Origin: Gonocerus acuteangulatus
Taxonomy: Eukaryota > Arthropoda > Insecta > Hemiptera > Coreidae
DNA length: 64,000 bases
Direction of reading: 5' to 3'
NCBI GenBank assembly: GCA_946811695.1
Contig: OX328123.1
Location: 14,539,162 to 14,603,161, forward strand
Positions 22,700 through 34,629 of this stretch are shown piece after piece. Each line of letters opens with the position of its first letter. The first letter of the stretch is position 1. The notes under the pieces are model-generated. The model was not told where the DNA came from and ran no database searches. It saw nothing but the letters and a program-made list of their open reading frames with translations. The position numbers and the translations under genes are program-made.

Positions 22700-23325
22700 A
22701 GGGTTCTTGTGCAATTAAAAAGTTAGTTAAACACAGGTAAAACCCCATTCAAAAAAACAAAACACTTATGAAGTTTTAAACATTTATTTCTCCAATTGAC
22801 ATCCCCCTATCGAAAATCGCTTCAGAACTATTTTTCTAGAGAATTTAGTAAGCTTCTGAATGGTAATCTTCCACTTATCATAATTTTCTAACCGTTTTCG
22901 AGATGTTTAAGAAAAAATAGAAATATTTTGTGTCTATTAAAAAAATATTCAGATGAATTCCAAACAAGTGGAAAATATTTCACTAGAAACCAACAATTCT
23001 AACTACCCAAACCGAAAATAAGGTTGATAACCTATTTTATCCACTTTTTTCATAGACGGTTACAGACATCAACTCGAAAATTGTTTTATTCGTTTTTTTA
23101 AATTGGAGAACCTATAAAAAGATTACCTGAAAGCATATTAACTCGATAATGTATGTTACGTTTTTTCTCGCTCTAAAACCATGTTCTGGTGAACAGGTTC
23201 TGTTAGTTAACTAACTTGAACTTTCAAATTAGACAAAAGATTTTTGTATAAAATTTCATCAAAATCGGACTATTTTTGCACGCGAGAGAGCAAACAGACA
23301 AATAAATGAATAACAATATATATAT
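22700..23325. repeat. Diverged relative of the 1.5-kb repeat at 41.5 and 61.7 kb
   Basis: Shares in order GAAGTTTTAAACATTTATTT, CTAGAGAATTTAGTAA, TTTTCTAACCGTTTTCGAGA, CCATGTTCTGGTGAAC and AAAGATTTTTGTA with 41820-42470. It ends with AAAATTTCATCAAAATCGG, a phrase common to many invertebrate repeats. Confidence 0.7.
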
Positions 23326-23329
23326 ATAT

Positions 23330-24007
23330 TGTAATGATATATTACATTCACGAAAATATTTTTAAATTCAAATAACCATCAATATTTTGAAAAGCCCGCG
23401 CAAATCACAAACCATATATACAATTAACATTGTATTATATACGATCAAAATTAATAATATTTTTGGACAATACTGGTATACAATATATCCATATTAAATT
23501 TACATTCAGATAACAATAAATTAATTATTTGAAGTTACGAAAAACATAATTATTATCTTTATATATGAACGAACATAATGCGGAAGTTAAGAAACAAGGA
23601 TGCAAAGTTTTCCCTCTAGCAAAGCGTCAGTTGAGTCCCAGCAGCCCGCTCAAACGGTGCGTCTCTCTATTCTCAGCGTTGGTCGCGTGCGGAGCTTGAG
23701 TCCATTAATTACTGAAGCGCAGTGTATTGAAGCCTTATTGGAAGCAAATTAATTTAGAGGCACGAGACCTGGCGGTAAGGCGTGTCGCATTGAGGAAGGA
23801 GTTGCTGAAGCGCAGTGTGTTGAGGCCTTGTTGGAAGCAAATTGATTTAGAGGTAAAATTTATTTTTTTGTAATTGTTAATTCTTTTATTGTCATTTGTA
23901 TTGTTTTTGGTATTGATGTTTGTATCTCAGAATTGTCTGGAAATAAATATTATATCGTTCATTCACTCGGAACTTTGATCCCTGAGATTAAGTCAGATTC
24001 ATATAAT
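23330..24007 (+). mobile_element. Possible solo LTR
   Basis: Starts TGTAATGATATATTACATTC, has a promoter-like GC-rich part (23630-23720), AATAAA at 23942-23947 and a possible end near CAGATTCATATAATGG. A 50-bp segment beginning TGAAGCGCAGTGT is duplicated at 23718 and 23807. No flanking TSD or second LTR is found, so this is tentative. Confidence 0.35.
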
Positions 24008-24064
24008 GGAACCTACTCAAGTAATTAAAATTTTTTTTTATTTCTTTTTATAAAAATTGATCTT

Positions 24065-24069
<5 letters not shown>

Positions 24070-24128
<59 letters not shown>
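24070..24128. repeat. TA microsatellite
   Basis: About 29 units, followed by an impure TG/TA stretch to about 24168. Confidence 0.96.
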
Positions 24129-24134
<6 letters not shown>

Positions 24135-24168
24135 ATATATACATATATATACACATACATACACATAT

Positions 24169-24750
24169 TGTTGTAATATCTCCATCATAAATGGGTTCAA
24201 TTTAGTACACGGTGAAAATGTAAAAATTAAAAAAATATTTTTATATATTCAGGAATATTTTATACATAGGAAAAAATATTAAATATATTAAAAGATATCT
24301 TACTATTTCCTAGTAATATAAAATATTCACATAATAAAAATTGCATTAAAAAAAACAACAAACATAATTTAAGAATTGTGAACATCAAAAAATAAATAAA
24401 TAAATTAGAGAAGAAAAAACATTATTGATATAAATTAAAAATGATTGGTATAGTTATTAATGTAAAACAGGTTGCAATCAGGAAAGACAAAAATTGCTTT
24501 CTAACATTCATAATTAGTTAGAAAGTGAGAGTAGGATGAATGTTACTATGTATTTATGCATTCATTGGAAATCAATTTTCATTTCATATCGACATAGAAT
24601 TACGAAAAAAAAGTAATAAAATAATTTTTGATTTAAAAATATTTATGATTTTGTATAACTATACTCGGTTTGTCAGTGGTTTCTAGCGCCAACATTTAAA
24701 AAAGAGCGTATCGCTACTTTCGGGAGCCCTGTAATCAATATAAATAAATT
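24169..24750. other. No recognised feature
   Basis: Very AT-rich; no coding, RNA or repeat structure recognised. Confidence 0.5.
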
Positions 24751-24754
24751 ATTT

Positions 24755-24960
24755 ATTTAAATTTTAATGACCATTTATCATTGACAACAAATCTTAGGAA
24801 GTGTTATCTATATATAGGTTTCTCTCTTTTCTGGCCAGGATAGGGCTGATGCTTTTTATTTTTTTTCTAAAAAAAAAGCCACCACCCCTAGTGGGAATCA
24901 AACCCATGATCTTAAGTAGGGCATGCATACTCCTTAGCATTAATGGCTACCGGGCCCCCC
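24755..24960 (-). mobile_element. SINE type 2
   Basis: TTTAAATTTTAATGACCATT tail, TTTCTCTCTTTTCTGGCCAGG middle, AAAGCCACCACCCCTAGTGG and GGCTACCGGGCCCCCC head end, all minus strand. More diverged than most copies. Confidence 0.85.
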
Positions 24961-25012
24961 TATTTTTATTAATGAATCAGTTTAACAGTATCTAGTACAA
25001 TTTGTTCTAACG

Positions 25013-25198
25013 GGGTCTCCCGTGGTCTAATGGCTAGCGCCTTGGATTCATAAGCGGGAGATGGTGGGTTCGATTCCCAACCTCCGGCAGGAATTTTATC
25101 ATCCCACGGCTCGCTGGTAAAATTCCTCGCTGCACCCTGGATGTCGGCGCTAATGACCTAGATGTAGATGCGCCGTAAAAAAAAAAAAAAAAAAAAAA
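25013..25198 (+). mobile_element. SINE type 1, full length with 14-bp TSD
   Basis: GGGTCTCCCGTGGTCTAATG head, GGTTCGATTCC B box, TCGGCGCTAATGACC and GATGCGCCGTAAAA tail, then poly-A. TSD AATTTGTTCTAACG at 24999-25012 and 25199-25212. Confidence 0.94.
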
Positions 25199-25212
25199 AA
25201 TTTGTTCTAACG

Positions 25213-25664
25213 AGCCTACAAATAAATGTACATGTGTTTAATAATAGGCCGGAGCTAAATGGTCAAAAGCAATTTGTTAGGAAAATTATTAATTAAAAAA
25301 AAAAGAAGAGATAATCTTTAATTCCCAAACAGAATATCCGCCCCCCTTTAAATTAAAAAAAAACTGAAATAAGACAATTTAAAATCGTTAGTTACTAAGG
25401 ACATTTAGTTAACTAAGGCCTAATATGCAATTAGACTTAAAGTTGCACGTCTTTGTTGCGAAAAACTAAATCAGTGAACCCTGCTTCCGTGTGATTTAAC
25501 ATAAACCCGCAATTCACTCATAATGCACAAGAAATGTTGGCTAGACTGATTCGGGCCTGCAAAGGCAAGCAACTTGGAATCCAATTATGGACTATGCCTA
25601 GTGTGAGTTCTGCAGTGAGTACAAAACCAGTCACCTGTATTTTTACAGAACTCGTAATTAATAA
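25213..25664. other. No recognised feature
   Basis: AT-rich; the 74-residue minus-strand frame ending here is not recognised. Confidence 0.45.
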
Positions 25665-25975
25665 AATAAAATAAAAAGTCCCATAAAAGGCCAAAACGGC
25701 CCAGAGGGGCAGATACTGTAGTGGTATCTGATTATTGACCATACGGCACAGTAGGGAAATAGTGCGGTCAGTACTATGCTGAGGCCGCCTGATTTTTTCC
25801 TTTGCAGGTTTCCATTAATTAATTAATTGGTTATTTAAAGACTGGGTAAGCCTAGGGACAACCTGGCACCGCAAATTCAACCCTCGAACGACGACACTAG
25901 AAGATAAAAATGTATAGCACGTCCTCGGGTTTTGAACCTGGGTCGTCCACTGAGCTAACTCGCTCCATCATCAAT
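25665..25975 (-). mobile_element. SINE type 3
   Basis: Aligns with 4003-4310: GGGGCAGATACT.TAG, GACCATACGGCA, GGCCGCCTGATTTT, CGAACGACGACACTAGAAG, then the head (CCACTGAGCTAACTCGCTCC). Part of the anticodon arm is deleted. Confidence 0.8.
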
Positions 25976-26795
25976 ATAAATAAGGGTAAAAACGGGTCTA
26001 AAACAATCTGGTACTTCGAGAATAAAACATTAGTATTCACAAATTAAACAGTGAAACTTTTAGTCGACCACAAATTTTTCCAAATAGAATTTACAGACTG
26101 CTTCAGGGGAAATATACTTTGAGGATTAATTTTAAGACAAATAATTAGTTCATCCTATTTCTTTAAGCCATTGTAAAAGACACATTCCAAGAGAAGCCAT
26201 TTAAGAAATGTCAATTATTAACGTTTTATTCCTTTAACACATATTTTAAAAGCAATGATGTTTCAAGAATAATCAAACAATAGCCTTTTAGTCAGAATTA
26301 TGATACACTAATCAGCCAAAAAGCAGGAGCAGTCCTCAAAGGACGGGAAGCGAGATTACTAAAAGCAAATAAACCTTAGATATAGAGGATGCCTAAAAAT
26401 AACATCAGTCTACTAAGTACGACAAAGATATTTTCAAGAAGGTACTTCCAATACATTCATGACGAAAAGACAAGCAAAAAGTTTACTACTTCCGAAATTT
26501 AGCTATATTCCATTCTTAACATTTTAACGTAGTAATACATTTTAACCTAATCCATAAAACAACAAATTTTTAAAACTAAAGAATACGAACTTGTGTAATG
26601 TAACAATAAATAACCTCAAAAAAATAACAAAGAAGAAAAAAGTCTTGTATAAATAAACTGGACTAAAATTTGGTATTTTATTTGTTAAAATATATTACTA
26701 TAATAGTAAGGAAACCTCATAGCTTCAAATTTATGTAACAGAAAAAAATCATTACACGCAAATAACTAATTCAATGTAGGATAGATTTTATATAC

Positions 26796-26832
<37 letters not shown>

Positions 26833-28859
26833 TACACACACACATACATAATGTATATATAAGTATATAGAACTACCAAAATCATTTTAATATTAGTGCT
26901 TTATTATCAAACAATGGGTCAAAGCATCATCATGCGGTTGATATTGTATATTAGACTGACAATACATAATGTAAAGACTTTTTGTTTCTGTTAGTTGAGA
27001 TTTTTGAAAATGACAAGTCTTCCAAAAATAATATCTCATATAAACTATATTCAGGCCGTAAAACAATATAATTTTATCAATAGCTAATAGATTATGCATT
27101 ATTAAAAAATACCATAGCATTTCAAGGTAAAGGAAGAACCTCCATGCTGGAAAAAGTTCTTTAATTTTAATAATTGTCAGGAAAAAAAACAAAAAAAAAT
27201 GTGAACATAGCATTATGAACAAAATAACATTTGCACTTACCTGCTAGATATAAAGGGGGATAATACTAACAAAAAAATTAGAAACCAGATTTAGATTTAA
27301 AAATGGATCTATAGGCAAATTATACAAAAATAACTAATAATTATTCAATACTTAGGTTAAGATTACCATGAAGACGTAAACTATATTGTGCATAAAATGA
27401 TAAAATTTGTGGAATAAATTTGTGATCAAATAAGGAAAATTTTAAAATAAATAAGGGCCTGAAAATAACAAACACCGAGACTAAAGTTTATTTTGGTCAA
27501 TACTAGAGTGATCAGCTGCTCTTCTGGCATTACTTCCACCGAGTACTTAAGGCCACAATCTCAAGTATAAATAAATATTGGTACAAAATCGTGCAACCTA
27601 TGAGCACCAATATTACAAATAAATAATAGCAATTTTTTTTAAGTTATAAAAAAATATTGTAAGATGGGAGTTATGATTAAAACTATCAATAAAAAAAAAA
27701 AACAAAGAAAAAATGAATAGCAATGAAAGTGAAGCAGAAAAATGGTAAATAATTGCTTACATAAAGCGGTTAATCAGGGATTTAATTTCCTTTTGACTGT
27801 ACAAGATTTTTGGTGACCAAGAGAAATGTCAATTCACAAATAAAAAATTAGGCAGTGCTTTTGAATATTAGGCATAATTAAGTAAAAAATTGTCGCAGCA
27901 ACAAAAATTTGGACATGAGGTAAATAAGTGCTAGGCGTTCTTAACTATATCACTCAAGAATTTTATGGTAATTGGTAAATGTTTAAAGCTTCTGCTTATG
28001 ATGGCATTTAAATACTTATACAGGAAATTTAAGTATTTAAAGGCTTCTGAACAATAAGTATTGAATGAAAGGGGCATTTAAAAATTAACGCGAGGAAACA
28101 GAATAATTAAAAAAAATATAAACATTACTTACGATAATCAGATGTTAGGCAGGATACTATGTGAAGGACATAAAAAGTAATGCATCCTTCACCATACCGC
28201 CGTCATAGGGACATTCTGACAAAAATCTAAACAAACAAAGAAAAGTTATATAAAAAATAAAATTAATGGATCTAAGTTTTAACCAGTAGACAATAATGCC
28301 AACATTAGAACAATTAAAGACATCAGCAAATTATTTCAGCAATGTTAATTTAGTACACAAAACATTATAGTGATTATTGTCAACAACACAAATAACTAAT
28401 GTATAAATTTTATATAAGTCGTGTGCTAGGATTTAAAATAAAGATAATGAGAGCAAATTGTCAGAAGAATAATGAATAGACAAAGGCTAGTTGAAGAGTG
28501 AAAACCATTGGCCAGCAAGGGCTTGTTGGTGCATAACACCATGCAAATAAAAAAAAATTGAAAGGATAAAGGCGAAAAGAAGATAGGGCAAGGAAAAATA
28601 TAATAACATATTTACCTAATAAAAATTAGAAGAAATCCCACGAAAGAAGTTCAATGATATATCATTCAAAGGTTGAAAAATGTTATAAGTACGTAAATAT
28701 GGTTAGCTCACCAATCCACTTCAATAGTCAGCTCAGGAGCAGGAGAATTTAAATAAAAAGGGCACGAACAATTGAACAGAGTTTCACTACAGATCAAATG
28801 AATAATGCCAATAAATAAAGCAGTTGGGAAACTTCTCAAATAAAGAATAAAAGTAATTA
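25976..28859. other. No supported gene
   Basis: 2.9 kb of very AT-rich DNA with a TA/CA microsatellite at 26793-26850. On the minus strand, exon-like pieces with plausible splice sites exist at 28141-28202 (after tttttgtcag) and 28706-28785, but their phases do not join and no family is recognised. Confidence 0.4.
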
Positions 28860-29235
28860 CGACATAATCCCAGGACCACTACAGAAAATGGCGACGCATC
28901 GAATTCACCTCACACAAATAAGACTAAGTCTACAAAGGACAGGAATAATAAAAACTCAAAATCCAAAACATAACAATTATGTGCAAAATATTTGAAATAA
29001 TTATTTGTACTTACTCTTCAATATTTCCTATTATAAAACAAAAAATATAACCACAAACATTCACTGGTGACAGGGCATTCCCACACACAACTGGATGGAG
29101 GAAGTGAACGGGTGGTGGGGAGACCACGTGACCAAAAGCTGCTAGGTGATTGGCTAATAATGAAGGAAAGGCTCCATGAGATAGCAGCACTTGGCACCGT
29201 TCTGCTTATTTTACTTTTAAGTATTATAAAAGCAT
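28860..29235. promoter_or_regulatory. Candidate promoter island
   Basis: In AT-rich surroundings, this patch holds AAAATGGCGACG (YY1-like, 28887-28898), CCACGTGACC (E-box, about 29124-29133) and GATTGGCTAAT (inverted CCAAT, about 29150-29160). A donor-like GAAGAgtaagt faces the minus strand near 29015. These suggest a promoter with an untranslated first exon. No downstream coding exon could be confirmed. Confidence 0.35.
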
Positions 29236-30362
29236 TTCCCACACAAAAAAAGTAAAAAAAAAAAAAAAAACCTGCCTCGATGACATTTTAGTGTGCGAAT
29301 TATATTATTATCTAAAGAAATCAAACAACACTGCTAAGAAGAAAATTGACTACGTTGAGAGTTATTCTGAATTTTGGTCCATCTTAACACAGAACATTTC
29401 TCAGTAGCTGGTAAAATGTGTTATCAAGAAAAATACTTAAAAAAATTGTTTACATATTTTTATAGAAACCTTTTATACAATACTTGCCTTTGTGGGTAAT
29501 CCTCTTTTAACTAATCTACAACAAAACAATATCAATTTTTTAGTATAAAATATTTATTACATAAGATCATTATTTATTAGATGTTAAGACATCTAATTCA
29601 TTAATTTTCTATGAATTAACTTGACAGTGATTTGTAGTTGTTTATAAAAATAACGTAAAGTAATAATAAAATGCTTAAAAGAAACCAATCAGATACAATA
29701 CTCTGGACTGTAGTATAATTTTATTAAACCAAAAGTTGTTATTTTCTAATGTCTAGCCATCTTACTTATTTACAATTTATCAAAGGGACCAGTTCAATGC
29801 ACCAAAAAAATGGATATTTCACAAAAATTGAGCAAGATTACTTCTTCACACAGTTTATATTTGTTCATTTTAAACGACAGTTGTTTCAGTGATGAATTAG
29901 CCATAATCAGAACCCAAACAACAAACTTGGAAGAGCCCACTTCGAACAGTTGAATGATGAAGATGGAGAATAGATAAAATAATAGCCTTTCTTAAAAAAA
30001 TCGATTTATATAGAAATATATTAAGGATAAATACTCATTTAAAGGGGGGAAAAGGTAAAATTTGGAAGAAAATAATTAAAGACAAATTCAATGAAAAATT
30101 GTAAAATAAATAATAAGAGAGAAAAACATCCTTACAAACATCATGCATACATTATATATTTAAACACAGGCGACACTAAAAAATTGGGCAATTATAACCT
30201 TACATTATTATTTATTTATTTTTACGTCGAAGCCCCATAAAAATAAAAAAAATAAATAAATAATAATATAACGTTGAGGTTGTTTGTCCTAAAAACCTAA
30301 ACAAACCAAAAAAACATTTTGAACAAATCATCTTAGCTCCAGCATTTCGAAATGTTAAGTAA
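29236..30362. other. No recognised feature
   Basis: AT-rich. A small hairpin of TTATTTATTTATTTTTACG and CATAAAAATAAAAAAAATAA lies near 30205-30270, with a drifted SINE-tail-like GTCGAAGCCCCATAAAAA. Confidence 0.45.
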
Positions 30363-30513
30363 CACTTATTAAATTTTAACATCCATTTATTATTATCTAC
30401 AAAATTTAGGACGGGCTATCTATAGCTTAGCCTTTTCTTTTTTCTAAAGAAAAGCCACCACACCTAGTGGGAATCGAAACCACGTGTTAAGTGCTCATGC
30501 CCACCAGGCCTCC
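30363..30513 (-). mobile_element. SINE type 2, shortened
   Basis: TTAAATTTTAACATCCATTT tail, a deleted TCTAGCCAGG middle, AAAGCCACCACACCTAGTGG and CCACCAGGCCTCC head. Flanks GTAACACTT / GTAATACTT may be a TSD with one change. Confidence 0.82.
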
Positions 30514-31964
30514 AGCCGGTAATACTTGATGCATTCAAATCCAGGTAACTGATAAGCATATTTTATGCTATGTACAAGGTATTTTATTTTAGCAAATTTG
30601 AATTACTTTTTAAGGCTGTATGCTGGAGGGAGGGAGACTCCCCATTATCAGAAGATCCAATTAAAACTCAATTTAACAGAAATCTCATCCATGGTGTACA
30701 GTCAGTCGGGGTAACGTACCAGAAGCACTAACTACACATTTTGTTACTCTGCCGTATTTATTATTTATTGCAAAATCCTTACTTTTACATTAAAAATAGT
30801 TGGCTTCTGAATGAAACACTATTTTTTGCCACATTTCCCCTATGCGCAGTACCTGGTGTTTCACGGTAAGTCTAGCCAACACATATTTACCTTCTTATCT
30901 ACCCTAGAGATGCACTATATCAAAATGTCATGGTGCATAAAACACTTCATGAAACGTGCGTTACCAGCTCTCCGACTATATCATCTGAGACAAGTATGGC
31001 TCTCCTTCACAGATATATGAACTGAGGTTCTTGTAGAAATGGCTGTAAGCGATTTTTGTTACTTCCTCCACATCCTGGGATTATCAGATATTTCTACAAT
31101 TTCCCCTATCTGTTGCTTGTTCAATATTATTTGTTTTTGCCATATAACCTCACATCCAACTGGATAAATATGACCTCATCTCCTGAGTCCAATTAAAGTG
31201 AATTGCAATTTTAATCAGTGCCAAATAAAAGGCGTTTGTGTGGCAAAATAATTTCAATGTTTTGAATGGTGCTTACTGTTATCTTATGAAATTCTTCAGC
31301 ACTAACATATAGTTTTTTATACATAAGCCTATAAGGAGTAAGACTACAAATATTTAATATAAATGACGATCTGACAAATAACCGCCAGAGCATTTGATTG
31401 GGGAGGACTATTGGAAACTATGTATTTATTGGTGAAGTTATATACTCTAAGAAGGATTATAATGAATACAAAAGAATAGCGGTTTGAATTTTTGAAATAG
31501 CTTGGATACTATTGTTCAAGTTGATTCGCTGACAGATTGTATCCAAGCTTGTGTAAATTTATGGTAAATATTTAAAACTTTTTTAATTTCTACTATTATA
31601 AAATAAAATTTACTTTAATAATACAATTAGTCTTATTTATATCAACGCTTCACAGTCAAACATCTCATTCTACGTAAACTACCCTCACACTACATTTAGT
31701 TTTAGATTTTAGTGGCCTATTGTCCCACCTGACCCTCAAACTAAATAGAATACATTTTTTAGCATTCCTGTTATTCTTGCTAGAAGTCAATATATGAAAT
31801 ACAGACATAGTAGGAGGGCTACTGTTTGGCAACATGTTTCACCTTATTTTTAATGACACCAACAAAAGTTATGTTTAAATTAGCATAGTGAATTTTTATT
31901 GCCCTTTGAAAAATAGCTGAAAAGCATAAAAGAAAAATATTTGGAGGAGATCGCTGATCATTGG
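30514..31964. other. No recognised feature
   Basis: AT-rich, no convincing exon; the 69-residue frame at 30811 has no family features. Confidence 0.45.
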
Positions 31965-32011
31965 GAATGCAAAGGTAGATTTAGTCAGGGCTTGGTGATA
32001 GTATCTTAATA

Positions 32012-32051
32012 TTTTTTTATGGCGCATCAACATGTAGGTCATTAGCACTGG
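32012..32051 (-). mobile_element. Very short SINE type 1 tail insertion
   Basis: Only the last ~40 nt of the type 1 SINE, flanked by TSD GTATCTTAATA at 32001-32011 and 32052-32062. Confidence 0.88.
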
Positions 32052-32305
32052 GTATCTTAATACAACTAAATTTTTTATAAGAAAATGTGTTTTATTTTCC
32101 CCAACATTTCAAGCCTTCATCAGGGCTTTAAAACGAGGAGGAGAGAGTTAATACTAATTTATATACAGAAGAAATGAAAGAAAAAACATTATACGGGAGA
32201 GGATGGATGAAACACATGGTGTGTGTTATAGCTAGAACTTAAATTAGAGGTAGATTAATACATATTTAAATTGACATGTATTTCTATGATAGACATTTAA
32301 GTTTT

Positions 32306-32510
32306 TTTTTAATTTAAATTTTAACGTCTATTTATTATAGATAAAGAATTTTAGGACATGTTATCTAAAGGTTACCACCCTTTTCTAGCCAGGTTAGGGG
32401 TAATGGCTTTTCTTTTTTCAAAAAACAGCCATCACCCTCAGTGGGAATCGAACCCCCGATCTTAGGCACGGAGTGCACACACCCTTAGCACTCACGGCCA
32501 CAGGGCCTCC
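32306..32510 (-). mobile_element. SINE type 2 with 12-bp TSD
   Basis: Full-length type 2 order on the minus strand. TSD CATTTAAGTTTT at 32294-32305 and 32511-32522. Inserted in the foldback element. Confidence 0.92.
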
Positions 32511-32726
32511 CATTTAAGTTTTAAGTCAGTATTAATCTACCTCTAATTTAAGCTCTAGCTACAACGCACACTTACCATATGTATCATTATCTATGTTTTT
32601 TCTTTCATTTCTTCAGTATATAAATTAATATTAACTCTGCCCTCCTTTCTTTTACAGGCCTGGTGAAGGCATGAATTTCAAGCCAGAACATTGGCAAAAA
32701 ATAAAACACATTTTATTATAAAAAAT

Positions 32727-32900
32727 GGGGGTCTCCCGTGGTCTAGTGGCTAGCGCGCTGGATTCATAAGCGGGAAATGGTGGGTTCGATCCCCGCCGGT
32801 GCCAGAAATTTTCTCATCTCAGGGCTCGCTGAGAAAATTCCTGGCAGCACCCTGGACATCGGCGCTAATGGCCAAGATTTATGTTGATGCGCCGTAAAAA

Positions 32901-32983
<83 letters not shown>
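32727..32983 (+). mobile_element. SINE type 1 with poly-A and TA tail
   Basis: GGGGGTCTCCCGTGGTCTAG head, GGTTCGATCCC B box, GATGCGCCGTAAAA tail, poly-A (about 22) then about 32 TA units. TATAAAA..TG on both sides is the probable TSD. The TA repeat probably grew from the target or tail. Confidence 0.9.
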
Positions 32984-32990
<7 letters not shown>

Positions 32991-33040
32991 AGTTTTATTA
33001 AGATACCACGACCAAACCCTGACTAAATCTACCTTTGAAA

Positions 33041-34257
33041 TAGAAAAAAAAAATAGTTAAAGAAAGCAAATTGAGAAACATATAAAGCAAGCCAGAAATC
33101 TACAATACCCTAGGGCAAGAGAGAGTTCCTTAAAGCTAAAAGTAATTTATGACTCATAGCTGCACAGTAGCACATTCATATTCAGGAAATCTAGAGCACT
33201 TCCTAGTCTTTGTCTTCAAAATTTCCCTTTTTTTGGAAATAAAAAGAATATGTATTTTTCTTTACAAAACAGACATTTATCAAAGGATTGTATGACTACA
33301 GGTATTGAATGTCCTACGAGAGAATTTGAATTTAAATCCGTAAGTTTAAAAAAGATATTTTTTCACAAGCATATTAATAATACTTAAAATTGCAGATAAA
33401 TGACTGTCCCGTGGTAATTAACTAACGACAGTTGTAAAACCTATGTATAAAATATTTCTCTCTGGATAAGTATATCTCTAAAAAGTTCCCATTTCTTGAA
33501 GTAAAATCAGAGCTTCAACTTTGACCGGAATGTACTAGATCGAAAGTCGAAGAATGAGATCGAAGTTCTGCAACTTCTAGATTTGAGAACATACTTTGCC
33601 AAAAAATTTTCAATTCATTGGTAATGATCAAAGGATCCTTCAAAAGGAAATTCAGAAATACGTTCAAATATTTAGAATTATTCCCTCCCCACCCCCGTTC
33701 TAGGCGAGAAACAAATGAATATGATGTAACCTTGTTTTACAAATATGTTATATTTGATAAAATTTACTCAAGCAAGTGTGTGTAAAGTTATCTATACATT
33801 TACCTCAACTTTGAGTAAATTTTGTATATACCAAGGAAGTAACAATTGTGATTCTTTAATACTTAAGAGGGCATTTAAAGTCCTCCGCTATTGGAGTTTC
33901 AACAAACCAGAGGGAAATTACTGTAAAGTGTAATTAAAAAAAAATAAATAAAACAAGATCTGGATTTTTCCATTTAAAAAAAAAACAAAAAAAAAAACTC
34001 TCAAGATGTTATTAATTTTATATGCATCAATGTCAAAATTGCGTTTACGTTTTAGTTGTTCATCCTCCTGATAATACTTATTGAAATAAAAATTAAGTTA
34101 TTCTTCTAAATATATGATCGCGTTTTATTTTCACATATATACATTAAGAAAATATAATTTGGGAATACAATTATTCAACTTTAATAGACAACAATAATAA
34201 AAACGATACTACCGCCCTCTCTGTTTTCAAAAAATAAAATCTATGTAGCTGTTGCAA
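33041..34257. other. No gene; MED19 upstream flank
   Basis: AT-rich. No upstream MED19 exon is recognised; the 62-residue frame at 33745 looks like chance. Confidence 0.45.
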
Positions 34258-34269
34258 TGCGCAGGCGCA
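34258..34269. promoter_or_regulatory. NRF1-like palindrome upstream of MED19
   Basis: TGCGCAGGCGCA lies 177 bp before the first MED19 ATG and fits the NRF-1 type palindrome (YGCGCAYGCGCR) except for one central base. Such sites are common in core promoters of housekeeping genes. The surrounding 34250-34330 is less AT-rich than its flanks. No TATA box is evident. Function is inferred. Confidence 0.45.
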
Positions 34270-34445
34270 ATAGCCTGTTGTAGAAGGTAACCATCAGTTT
34301 GCCTTTGAGCTTTCGCTTGTCAACTTATTATTTAAATTAGTAGTGCCTTTCACTATGTGTTTCCGTCAATTGAGCAAAAATCTTCCTGTCTGAAAAAGGA
34401 CAATATCATTTTAACACAGGTCGTTTCATAAAATGATCATTCAAG

Positions 34446-34629
34446 ATGATGATGGGTGATCAGTTTCGTAAAGTAGAACAGTATTCACCAAAATCATCTC
34501 CCAGAGGGGCTCGATCCCCTGTTGTTTCCAGACAAGATTCTACTGGTACATTGAAAGCAACGATTTCTCTAGGGAAGAACCCGTCAATAGTCCATAGTGG
34601 GCCATTTTATTTAATGAAAGAGCCTCCAG
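34446..34629 (+). CDS. MED19: MED19 coding exon 1
   Basis: Codes residues 1-61 plus the first base of codon 62. It ends CCTCCAG before the donor gtgaca. The open frame runs two codons past the donor (Asp-Asn-stop), so the family's conserved continuation fixes the splice site. Any upstream noncoding exon cannot be seen. Confidence 0.94.

Larger units (their letters stand above)
31966..33040. mobile_element. Penelope-like foldback element with three nested SINEs
   Basis: Left arm (CAAAGGTAGATTTAGTCAGG ... GTATCTTAATACAACTAAAT) is the inverse of the right arm (GTAGTTTTATTAAGATACCA ... CTGACTAAATCTACCTTTG). Inside, AAAATGTGTTTTATT and AAGCCTTCATCAGGGC face AAGGCATGAATTTCAAGCC and AAAATAAAACACATTTTA. 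It carries a SINE tail (32012-32051), a type 2 SINE (32306-32510) and a type 1 SINE (32727-32983). No open frame. The end signature is Penelope-like; a relative lies at 46.59-47.03 kb. Confidence 0.7.

Noticed and set aside
28141..28785. Two minus-strand exon-like pieces with good splice sites
   Set aside because: Their phases do not join (a stop would form at the junction) and no protein family was recognised; kept only as context for the promoter island.
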